Assembly: GCA_964543525.1 (NCBI GenBank)
Contig: CAZIYW010000072.1
Coordinates: 1 to 26,305, forward strand
DNA: 26,305 nt
Direction of reading: 5' to 3'
From: CBDVBE01 sp964543525
GTDB lineage: Bacteria > Fibrobacterota > Chitinivibrionia > Chitinivibrionales > JANQEN01
Shown here: in pieces, positions 16,641 through 23,881 of the stretch
Layout of the letters: every line of letters starts with the position of its first letter
Numbering within the stretch: the stretch's first letter is position 1
Program-made: the position numbers and the translations under genes
Notes under the pieces: model-generated
The model's database searches: none
The model's input: only the letters and a program-made list of their open reading frames with translations
Told to the model about the DNA's origin: nothing

Positions 16641-18431
16641 ATGAAAATATCACTGTTAACATTTGCCATTTTTACTACGGTAACTTTTGCTGCAATGCCG
16701 CAGGTCGACACCATATTTATTTCAGTAAACACCACATGGAACAAGGGTACCATTCAGTGTGATACCACTATTGTTGTCGATTCCGGTGTAACACTCTCCG
16801 TAGAACCCGGCGCGAGATGCCTGTTTGCTCCTGGTATAAAACTAATCTGCCGTGGGAAGCTTATTGCAAAAGGTTCCCCGACAGACTCCATATACTTTAC
16901 ATCTTCTCAACCGCCGCTCTACTGGGGCGGTATAACACTTACTGGAAACGGCGCAGATAATTCCACTCTTGAATTCTGCCGGGTCACCTATTCCGGTCAG
17001 CCCCATGGCGGAGGACTGTGCAGTAAAGAGGCAAAAACTATCATTTCATATTCCCATTTCGCCAATGACTCATCCGGTTACGACGGTGGTGCCATATATG
17101 TCGAAAATGACACCCTGGAAATATGTTCGACTGCCATTATTAACAACAAAGCTTTTCTGGGATACGGTGGCGGTATTTACTGCAAGGGCAGACTGAATAT
17201 GATCCATAACATTTTTACAAATAATATAAGCATCGGGAAATTTGGCGGCGGCGCTATGGTTTTTGGCACCTGTTTCATTTTTAAATGTGAATTCACCGGT
17301 AATACCGCTAATAATGCAGGCTTTGGCGGCGGGCTTATTTGCCAGACCGATACTGCGATTATAACCGGAAACACCTTTACTCAAAACTCCGCTTCAAACG
17401 GGGGAGCACTTTACAGTAAGAATTATACTGTCATAGAAAATAATGCCTTTACCTCAAACAGAGCTCTAGAACCGATAGGTATTGGCGGTGCTGTAAGCTG
17501 CAACGGTACAACTATTATCAGCGGAAATACTTTTATCTCAAACTGCGCCGATTCAGGCATCGGCGGTGCCATTTATGTAACCGGTATTTCATCTGTTCTC
17601 CTGAGTAACACCATCAGAAACAATACAGCATATCAAGGCGGCGGCGGTGTTCAAATTGCTACCGTTACCTCACAGATTATTAATAATTGTATTACAAACA
17701 ATACTGCACTCATGCCCCAAAGTATGGGTGGTGGAATCCTCCTTAATACAAAAACTGAAATATTTGCCAATAACACTATTGCCAACAATATTGCAGACAG
17801 CAGCGGTGGTATTTATTTCATGCCGGTTGATACCCCTGTTTTGATAAATTCTATCGTATGGGGAAATAAACCGGATCAGATCACACCGGGCAGTAGCATT
17901 CTGGGATCCTACTGCTGTATTCAGAACGGCTGGCCCGGCACCTCCGTTATTACTTCTTACCCGCTTTTTGCAGACAGCTCAAACGGTGATTATACGGTTA
18001 AGGCATCGTCACCCTGTATAAACAATGGCACCCCCGACACAACCGGTCTCTCATTACCTCTTCTGGCACTTAACAGCGTTTCACGTGTCATTCATGGCCG
18101 CATTGATATTGGTGCCTGTGAATACGACGGGCCGACCGAAGGAGCAGTCGGCAACCTGTTTCAGAAATCCGCTGTTTCAATAAATATGCGTTTCCATAAC
18201 TCCCATCTGCAGATCTATTCCAATCTCCCCTTCCCTGAGAAGGTCAGGATCGAACTGTATTCCATGCAGGGCAAATGTATAAAAATCCTGTACAACTCTA
18301 CTATGCCTGCCGGCCGCAGTGCATGTACCGTTGCCATTAATCATAAGAATCATGCAAAGGGAATGTATTTTATCAGAGTACAGGCAGGGGAATTTGAACT
18401 GGGTCAAAAAGTGATTTTTCTGCAACGATAA
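16641..18431 (+). CDS. Secreted right-handed beta-helix protein with C-terminal sorting domain
   Basis: The 596-aa product has a signal peptide (residues 1-18, ISLLTFAIFTTVTFA). A short adaptor region follows (IVVDSGVTLSVEPGARCLFAPG), typical of proteins that precede a parallel beta-helix. Residues about 100-420 are stacked repeats of roughly 22-26 residues rich in GGG/GGA/GGI plus N-N-T/F turns (GGGIYCKG, GGALYSKN, GGAIYVTG, GGGILLNT). The segment FADSSNGDYTVKASSPCINNG and the later DIGACEYDG are the usual closing motif of this family. Residues about 515-596 are a sorting-type domain (IELYSMQGKCIKIL and KGMYFIRVQAG). No polysaccharide-lyase catalytic residues could be assigned, so an adhesin or structural role is as likely as an enzyme. 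The ribosome site is weak. Confidence 0.9.
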   Translation: MKISLLTFAIFTTVTFAAMPQVDTIFISVNTTWNKGTIQCDTTIVVDSGVTLSVEPGARCLFAPGIKLICRGKLIAKGSPTDSIYFTSSQPPLYWGGITLTGNGADNSTLEFCRVTYSGQPHGGGLCSKEAKTIISYSHFANDSSGYDGGAIYVENDTLEICSTAIINNKAFLGYGGGIYCKGRLNMIHNIFTNNISIGKFGGGAMVFGTCFIFKCEFTGNTANNAGFGGGLICQTDTAIITGNTFTQNSASNGGALYSKNYTVIENNAFTSNRALEPIGIGGAVSCNGTTIISGNTFISNCADSGIGGAIYVTGISSVLLSNTIRNNTAYQGGGGVQIATVTSQIINNCITNNTALMPQSMGGGILLNTKTEIFANNTIANNIADSSGGIYFMPVDTPVLINSIVWGNKPDQITPGSSILGSYCCIQNGWPGTSVITSYPLFADSSNGDYTVKASSPCINNGTPDTTGLSLPLLALNSVSRVIHGRIDIGACEYDGPTEGAVGNLFQKSAVSINMRFHNSHLQIYSNLPFPEKVRIELYSMQGKCIKILYNSTMPAGRSACTVAINHKNHAKGMYFIRVQAGEFELGQKVIFLQR

Positions 18432-18466
18432 ATTCTATTCCTGCCTCTTTATCATCTATATAAAAG

Positions 18467-18472
18467 TATAAT
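18467..18472 (+). promoter_or_regulatory. Possible -10 box of the serpin gene
   Basis: TATAAT lies about 75 bases before the strong ribosome site AGGAGGGG (18535-18542). No good -35 box is visible. Confidence 0.3.
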
Positions 18473-18545
18473 TTAAGCCACTGGACTGAACCTCCATCTT
18501 ACTATTCCCGACTTATTAAGCAAGAACATTTTCAAGGAGGGGAAC

Positions 18546-19791
18546 ATGACAAAAATATCATCACCTTAGTGCTTCTCATTTCGTTATTCCTGTTTTTTGA
18601 TTGCACAGAGAATCCAACCCAATCAACCATATCAGACACCAACCCGTTTAATGCTGTTGAAAGAGAAATTATCCAATCTGAAAATTCCTTTGAATTAAAA
18701 TTATTCCGTAAAATTAACGAAAGTACACCGGACAGTAATGTTTTTATTTCTCCGTTAAGCATCTATATGGCATTGGGGTTAGCTTACAACGGTGCGGAAG
18801 GTGTTACACGCGAAGCCATAGCTTCAGCGCTGGATATCACCGGCTTTAGTCAAATGGATATTAACCAGGCCTATAAACGAATACTCTCCCTGTTAGCGGA
18901 AGCTGATCTCAGTGTGCAATTTACACTTGCAAATTCTCTCTGGTATCATAAAGGTTTACCTGTAGAAAACGATTATATCGATATGATGAAAGAATTTTTT
19001 GATGCAAAAGTAGCGCAATTGGATTTCAATGATGCCGGCTCTGGTGACAGTATAAATAACTGGATTGCAGATAAGACAAACGGAACAATTAAAAAAATTG
19101 TACAGAAAACGTTACCTGATGATGTTATGCTGTTGCTTTTAAACGCTATATACTTTAAAGCAATCTGGACGGATGTTTTCGATACAAATCATACCGGTGA
19201 ATACTACTTCAAGAAATACGACGGTTCATTCATACCATGGGCATTGATGACCAAAAAAGACACTGTTAAATACTTTGAAACCGATCTTTTCTGTGCTGCT
19301 GATTTACCCTATGGTGATAATGGCTGCTTCAGTATGACACTCTTTGTGCCGAAAAATGATATACCTGTTGAAACACTCATTTCCGAAATGAATTTTTCCA
19401 ACTGGAAATCATGGATTTCATCATTTAAATTCGATCTATGTATAATATATCTTCCAAGATTTACCCTTTCCTATGAAATAGGCTTAAAAAAGGTTTTAAC
19501 GGACCTGGGTATGGGTAATGTTTTTCTGCAGGAAGCTGATTTTACCGGTATAAGTAAAGAATCCGGAAAAGATTTATATGTTTCTAATGCAAAGCATAAA
19601 ACCTACATTGAGGTTAATGAAGACGGTACGGAAGCAACTGGAGCAACTGTCGTGCTTCTAACAATCGGCGACAATACCACCAAGTATAAACAGGTCATCT
19701 GTAATCGCCCCTTTGTATTTGTATCGGAGAAAATACCACACAGATAATACTGTTTGTCGGAAAGGTGGTTGAACCAAAAGAGAAATTATAA
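18546..19791 (+). CDS. Serpin (serine protease inhibitor), probable lipoprotein, frame broken at both ends
   Basis: The uninterrupted frame is 18569-19747 (392 codons from a GTG), but the true gene is longer. AGGAGGGG precedes ATG at 18546; adding one A to the A-run at 18551-18555 gives MTKNIITLVLLISLFLFFDC, a signal peptide with a lipobox-like cysteine (aspartate at -1 is atypical). The serpin fold is clear: NVFISPLSIYMALGLAYNGA, NAIYFKAIWTDVF, and the reactive-loop hinge EDGTEATGATVV (E351-V362 in GTG numbering) with small residues, as in inhibitory serpins. The P1 site falls near TIG-DN; a small P1 would suit elastase- or subtilisin-like proteases (inference). The frame stops at SEKIPHR, but one added A at 19730-19733 restores the essential C-terminal strand ILFVGKVVEP, ending at 19791. 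Without that strand the inhibitor would probably not fold. Confidence 0.9.
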
Positions 19792-19881
19792 CATACGTTG
19801 CATCTGGCAAACGGTCTGTACCGGCTCATTCTGCAGACAAAAAACGGTTTTTCAGGACAGCGATTTATACAAGTGGAATAG
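19792..19881 (+). pseudogene. Fragment of a C-terminal sorting domain behind the serpin
   Basis: In the same frame as the restored serpin tail, directly after its TAA, the sequence reads HLANGLYRLILQTK, then NGFSGQRFIQVE, then TAG at 19879-19881. This is the last two strands of a sorting-type domain like those of the GH9 and beta-helix proteins in this window. The first half of the domain is missing and no start codon exists. It may be a decayed serpin extension or what is left of a deleted secreted protein. Confidence 0.6.
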
Positions 19882-19890
19882 AGTAGTTTA

Positions 19891-21408
19891 TCACTTTTTT
19901 ATCTTACGTTTACCCGGCAATACCGCTTCAGTTACTTTCGGCAATTCTCCGAAGATTCGCTGATAAATCTCATTATATCTGTCCTTACCACCGATAAAAT
20001 CGGTTACCAGCGGCATGACAACCTTTGCTTCATCGCACATAGCACGTGACAGGTTCTGTATATCCCATTGCGCATGGGTATCCTCACGAAGCCGTGAGAT
20101 ATGGTACAATTCACGGAGATTGAGCCGTATCAACACACGCCGTCGGTGCGCATTTGTCAGAATATACGGCGCTGCAAGAGGAATCTCCTTTTGGATAGTT
20201 TCATAAACTTCAGAACTCTTTTCTGCAATCTCCTGGAAAAAACCGTCCATGCCTATTTCTTTAATCGATTCCGGTATGGTTAAACCAAGACGCGGGTCAT
20301 AGCCCTGTGCTGTAATGGTGGACATACGGTGCCTTTTAAGCTGACCAAAACAGGCCGATGATAATGCGACATTGTAGGTGAGATTTACATATTCAAATTC
20401 ACGCAGCATAGAATCATAAAACTGCATATTCCGCCAGGCGGTTTTATATAACTGCTCCTTTTCGTTCTGTGAAAGATTTTCAACGGTTTTACGGCATATC
20501 TCATACGGTAAATCCGTAGATGAGTGCAGTAACGTTGCGGCAATCACCTCATCTGCATTCGGGGTATACTCAACAAGCTGCACTTCCCTGATAGTATCAG
20601 ACGCAGGTGGGGTATAATCGGTTTTCACCAGTGTCTTCGCAAATTCTTTAAGCTGCGGGTAGGTATCACGATCACGATCATTGGCATCATGGAAAATTAC
20701 TATTGAGGGCGCTATCTCGACTACCTGATCATATATCATTCTGCCCAGTGCCTGTACTTCCGACAGCGGATGCGATGCAAACCGCCGCAGCAACAGCTCA
20801 AGGTTACGGGCATTAATAGTCATACCGACCTGTGACTCAGTTGCCAGAGCAGTGATATACCGTGCATCCTCCTTTGCCCAGCCCTCAAGCAGCTCATGCT
20901 TCTTTGGATTCTCAGCAAGCTCCGGATTCTTTTTGAATACATGCTCCTTCAATTGCTCAAAGAGTTTAAAATAGGCCTCATTCTGTTCCCTGACCATATC
21001 CGTAAACTGCCGCTCATACCCGGTACCTTTAATCTCTTCCGGTATCACATAATCCTTTTCAAGGGTAATATACCGTTGCGATTTTTCCGTATATGAGCAG
21101 AGACGAAACTTCTCCACCTCTTCCATTGCATACCGCGATGCACCGATAATATCAAGGTTAAATACCGCATGCTCCGCAACGGAATGGTGCCCCATTCTGA
21201 AAATAATGGTAGTGTTTGACTTTCTCGATCGCTCGACTTCCTCACGGGCACTCTGACGAATCTCATTTATCGGACGCGGATCCCGGCTGATTCGGGCATA
21301 CGCCGCGGAAATAACCTCCGGGGTTACATCATCACGATTCCCCGCCTTCTCTTTCATCTCATCCAGAATGCTTGCATCAACATTATAACCTGCTAAATAG
21401 ACTTTCAT
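19891..21408 (-). CDS. Tandem ThyX-domain protein (FAD-dependent thymidylate synthase family)
   Basis: The 505-aa protein is about twice the usual ThyX length and contains two ThyX-like units. Unit 1 (about residues 30-240) has GHHSVAEHAVFNLDI, then KFRLCSYTEKSQRY (100-113) where the ThyX motif is RHRxxSxNExSxRY, and EDARYITALATESQ with INARNLELLLR. Unit 2 (about 275-490) has RHRMSTITAQGYDPR (RHR at 359-361) and RRRVLIRLNLRELYHI followed by HAQWDIQNLSRAM. Unit 1 thus keeps the second half of the motif but not RH, and unit 2 keeps RHR but not the rest. ThyX makes dTMP from dUMP with methylenetetrahydrofolate and FADH2. Whether this divided protein does so is uncertain. AAAGG precedes the ATG, and the gene is intact and monocistronic. 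Confidence 0.85.
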   Translation of the reverse strand: MKVYLAGYNVDASILDEMKEKAGNRDDVTPEVISAAYARISRDPRPINEIRQSAREEVERSRKSNTTIIFRMGHHSVAEHAVFNLDIIGASRYAMEEVEKFRLCSYTEKSQRYITLEKDYVIPEEIKGTGYERQFTDMVREQNEAYFKLFEQLKEHVFKKNPELAENPKKHELLEGWAKEDARYITALATESQVGMTINARNLELLLRRFASHPLSEVQALGRMIYDQVVEIAPSIVIFHDANDRDRDTYPQLKEFAKTLVKTDYTPPASDTIREVQLVEYTPNADEVIAATLLHSSTDLPYEICRKTVENLSQNEKEQLYKTAWRNMQFYDSMLREFEYVNLTYNVALSSACFGQLKRHRMSTITAQGYDPRLGLTIPESIKEIGMDGFFQEIAEKSSEVYETIQKEIPLAAPYILTNAHRRRVLIRLNLRELYHISRLREDTHAQWDIQNLSRAMCDEAKVVMPLVTDFIGGKDRYNEIYQRIFGELPKVTEAVLPGKRKIKK

Positions 21409-21532
21409 AACTGCCTTTCCCTGGTAATAAATTTGCTTTTTTCATAAAGACATCCGGCTTTTAAGATAATTAATAAGTTCCGGAATTGAAATATTGAAAT
21501 TGAAAAAATAGTAAAAAATTAATGCAAAATGA

Positions 21533-21564
21533 TTATTGCAAAGTGTAAAATAGTTATTGCAAAG
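21533..21564 (+). repeat. Phased direct repeat upstream of the double-ThyX gene
   Basis: TTATTGCAAAG occurs exactly at 21533-21543 and 21554-21564, 21 bases apart, with a weaker copy (TTAATGCAAAA) at 21519-21529. It lies 110-155 bases upstream of the ThyX-family start (minus strand) and may be a regulator site. A purine-rich stretch follows at 21565-21615. Confidence 0.35.
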
Positions 21565-21685
21565 ATAAAAAAGATAAAAGGCGAGGAGAAGGACGAGCAG
21601 GAGGAACGAGAACGATTTTCTTATCTTCTAGCCGTAACCCTTAACTAACAACCAAACGGGCATCATCACCCTAACCGTAACCCAA

Positions 21686-22447
21686 TTACCCGTGTGCCAG
21701 AAAATAATAATTCATACCCTGATAAAACTGCTCGCAGAATTCTTCCCTGCCAAAGGGTTCCTTGTGCATCAGATAGCTATCCATAAGTGTAAGGTTGAGT
21801 CCGCACTCTCCATTAAGCAGATCAAAAACGTCCTCAGGTTTTGTGCCGTAACAATCAGCAGCGCCCAGGCCGTGTTCAAATACAATAAACGGTCTGCACC
21901 GCTTGATTAGCTCTCTGCCGCCACGCAATACCTGCAATTCGGCCCCTTCGACATCGATTTTAATAAAATCAACAGCAACATTTTTAAACACACTATCCAT
22001 TAGATCAGTCGTAACGGTTATTGTGGTATCTTCCTCTTTCTTATCTCCTGCATACAGGCGCTTTTTAAAACCACTGTAACCGGGATTGGTGATAACATAA
22101 TTGAAACTGCTCTCTCCCCTGTTGTCGCTTAACGCAATATTGGATATGGTTATATTTTCCCTGTTGCCGAAGGTCGTACACAGATATTCATAAAAATCCT
22201 GTAACGGCTCAAATGCATAAAACGTTCCTTTCGGCGCATATTTTAGCATTATTTCCAGAATATCACCAAGATGACAGCCTACATCAACACATACGGAAGT
22301 ATCTGTTAATACCTTTTTCATTACCAGTTCGGTTAAAACATTATAATATACAGATAGCGAAACGAACCTACATTTTACCATCATTCGTGTAAGCGTAAGA
22401 TTTTGATATACAGTTCGTTGGAATAACCACTTAATAACTTTTTTCAT
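21686..22447 (-). CDS. FkbM-family SAM-dependent methyltransferase
   Basis: The 253-aa product has the class I methyltransferase fold: VDVGCHLGD (residues 54-62) is the SAM-binding glycine motif, FYAFEP (76-81) ends strand 2 with the ribose-binding acid, and FIKIDVEGAELQVLRG (161-176) is the FkbM signature. Such enzymes usually O-methylate sugars in polysaccharide, lipid or natural-product glycans; the substrate here cannot be deduced. An N-terminal extension of about 50 residues precedes the domain. No glycosyltransferase or polysaccharide gene lies beside it. The ribosome site is modest (GAAAGAA). The gene ends intact. Confidence 0.9.
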   Translation of the reverse strand: MKKVIKWLFQRTVYQNLTLTRMMVKCRFVSLSVYYNVLTELVMKKVLTDTSVCVDVGCHLGDILEIMLKYAPKGTFYAFEPLQDFYEYLCTTFGNRENITISNIALSDNRGESSFNYVITNPGYSGFKKRLYAGDKKEEDTTITVTTDLMDSVFKNVAVDFIKIDVEGAELQVLRGGRELIKRCRPFIVFEHGLGAADCYGTKPEDVFDLLNGECGLNLTLMDSYLMHKEPFGREEFCEQFYQGMNYYFLAHG

Positions 22448-22492
22448 GTGATTCTTTCAGTATCGAATGATGCTATAACTCTTCGTTAATTT

Positions 22493-22691
22493 TTATACTA
22501 CATTTTCATGCTTAAGAATCCTGCGGACACGTGACTCAAACTGTTTTTCGCTGTAACGGTGCTGTTCAGGAAGTCCCAGGAATTCAAGAACATATTTGTT
22601 TTACAAGTTCCTTTAACGCACGTTTTGAAAACAAATTATCTCGTGACATTATTCTTTTTGTAACCCTGCTGCGTGAGGCAGTTTTCTTCAT
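22493..22691 (-). pseudogene. Small basic protein gene with one frame break
   Basis: The ATG at 22691 has a good ribosome site (GGAGG, eight bases upstream) and overlaps an upstream TGA as ATGA, a sign of translational coupling. The frame gives 35 residues (MKKTASRSRVTKRIMSRDNL and on) and stops at 22584. Removing one A near 22589-22593 lets it continue as YVLEFLGLPEQHRYSEKQF to KHENVV and TAA at 22493, a 65-residue helical basic protein. I do not recognise it. The coherent reading on both sides of the break, and the coupling, argue that it was a real gene. The upstream partner whose end it overlaps (KMIKEVVEDAG) is itself gone. Confidence 0.5.
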
Positions 22692-22727
22692 CCCGCATCC
22701 TCCACAACTTCCTTTATCATCTTCTCT

Positions 22728-22907
22728 TCACCCTGCTTTGGTAATAAGGTGGTTCAGCAGCCAGTCATGAAACCTTTTTGAGCTTTTTGTGAAGCAGGCT
22801 GCTGCAAGCAGAAGAAACGGCGTTGTGGGCAACAGTGTTAAAAATATACCAATGGTGCACAGGCCGACTGAGATTATTCCGGTGGTGATGAGGAGTATTC
22901 GTATCAT
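22728..22907 (-). pseudogene. Truncated DUF454 (YbaN-like) inner-membrane protein
   Basis: The 59 codons read MIRILLITTGIISVGLCTIG, then IFLTLLPTTPFLLLAAACF and TKSSKRFHDWLLNH, the typical N-terminal half of the DUF454/YbaN family: two membrane segments joined by LPTTPFLLLAA and ending RFHDWLLNH. Family members normally continue for another 50-70 residues with a further membrane segment. Here the family sequence stops at NH and six unrelated codons lead to TGA. The second half appears deleted. Function of the family is poorly known. Confidence 0.7.
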
Positions 22908-22965
22908 GGTTAGTAATATACAATATTTGATACAAATTGGAATTAATAAGAATCTTTGAGTGTTT

Positions 22966-23409
22966 TTAGTATACTATCGGTAATAAATGGTATGGTTTAC
23001 AGGGAGGAGTCTGGCCGTCCAGCGGCAGGTGTATTGCAGACACGTTATTCGCCGTAACAAAGGTCGAATCATTGCTTCTGATTTCACCATTGCTTTGTAT
23101 CATTACCATCCTGAAATGGTATGTCTTATTCGTATCAAGTCCGGTTATACGGTGAAAATGCGCCCATCGTGCAGTCTGAGTTGCCGGAGTCTTCTGACCA
23201 TAGGAAGATGTCTCTCCATACTCCACATAACTGATCGCCTCTTTTTTGAGACTGTCCATATGCCAGTAAATAAGGACCGAGGTCTCCGATGAATATATCC
23301 ACTTCCCTGCGAACGTATCCATAGCCGGTTCTTCCGGCCCTACTGCAAACAGGCTGAAATAACACACCGACAAATTAAAGATACACTGTATGAATAATCG
23401 GGAAGACAT
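22966..23409 (-). CDS. Short exported protein with a fibronectin-III-like domain, probably truncated
   Basis: The 147-aa product has a signal-like hydrophobic N-terminus (LFIQCIFNLSVCYFSLFA, cleaved before VGPEEPA). A single beta-sandwich domain resembles Fn3 or the N-terminal domain of purple acid phosphatases: SSETSVLIYWHMD, AISYVEYGETSSYG, HFHRITGLDTNKTYHFRMV. After LPLDGQTPP the sequence becomes proline/tyrosine-rich and stops. In many exported proteins such a domain is followed by a longer catalytic or beta-helix part, so this looks like a remaining N-terminal piece (inference). AGAGG lies about eight bases before the ATG. Confidence 0.6.
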   Translation of the reverse strand: MSSRLFIQCIFNLSVCYFSLFAVGPEEPAMDTFAGKWIYSSETSVLIYWHMDSLKKEAISYVEYGETSSYGQKTPATQTARWAHFHRITGLDTNKTYHFRMVMIQSNGEIRSNDSTFVTANNVSAIHLPLDGQTPPCKPYHLLPIVY

Positions 23410-23881
23410 TGAACGCCTCTACAAATTAAATACCCTTGTATCGCAAACGTTCCTGCATAAAATTATTGTCGTATAATATGCTTATAAAGTTTAGTTTTTT
23501 TTAAACTATGAAATTCTGCCTTATCGTTCTTAGTTAGTGTTTTTTCTTTGGCAGCAGAGCGAGCCATGCTCAATATAGTTATGCAGATAAGTGCATGCAA
23601 TACTCGTTTGAGTGAAATTGAGCAAGGAAAGTTAATTTATTAATTTACCTACGGGGTAAAAATTCTGGGCACCTCGCGCGCGCGTCCCATTTACGGGTTT
23701 TTACAACCCCACTGCCTTTTTCTAAGCCGCAGAACACACCCGAAATCATAATCTATAATCCCGTTTGTATATTTTTATTGTTTTAAGCTACTTGAGGAAG
23801 TATTTTAATTTTGAAAAAGGAAATTGCTGTTGGCTGTTATTACATTTCCAATTTACAGAACAATTATATTTAAGGCAAACC
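23410..23881. other. Divergent intergenic region with a structured GC-rich element
   Basis: The region separates the Fn3-like gene from the propeller gene. Except for the element at 23644-23710 it is AT-rich and shows no supported gene. Upstream codons of the propeller frame (from TTG at 23765) are open but poor in protein character. Confidence 0.5.
23644..23710 (+). other. Structured element with competing stems and a CG run
   Basis: TTTACC (23644-23649) can pair with GGTAAA (23655-23660). The same GGTAAA bases lie in GGGGTAAAAA (23653-23662), which can pair with TTTTTA (23698-23703) and CCCC (23707-23710) across a three-base bulge, enclosing TGGG/CCCA (23666-23669, 23686-23689). GGGTT (23695-23699) can also pair with AACCC (23705-23709). 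A CGCGCGCGCG run lies inside the loop. It ends about 170 bases before the propeller gene start. Confidence 0.45.

Noticed and set aside
22531..22770. 79-codon plus-strand open frame
   Set aside because: The minus strand carries recognisable DUF454 sequence and a coupled start; the plus frame has no such support.
23765..23881. Upstream extension of the propeller protein
   Set aside because: It would bury the signal peptide; the ATG at 23882 has a ribosome site and a proper signal sequence.
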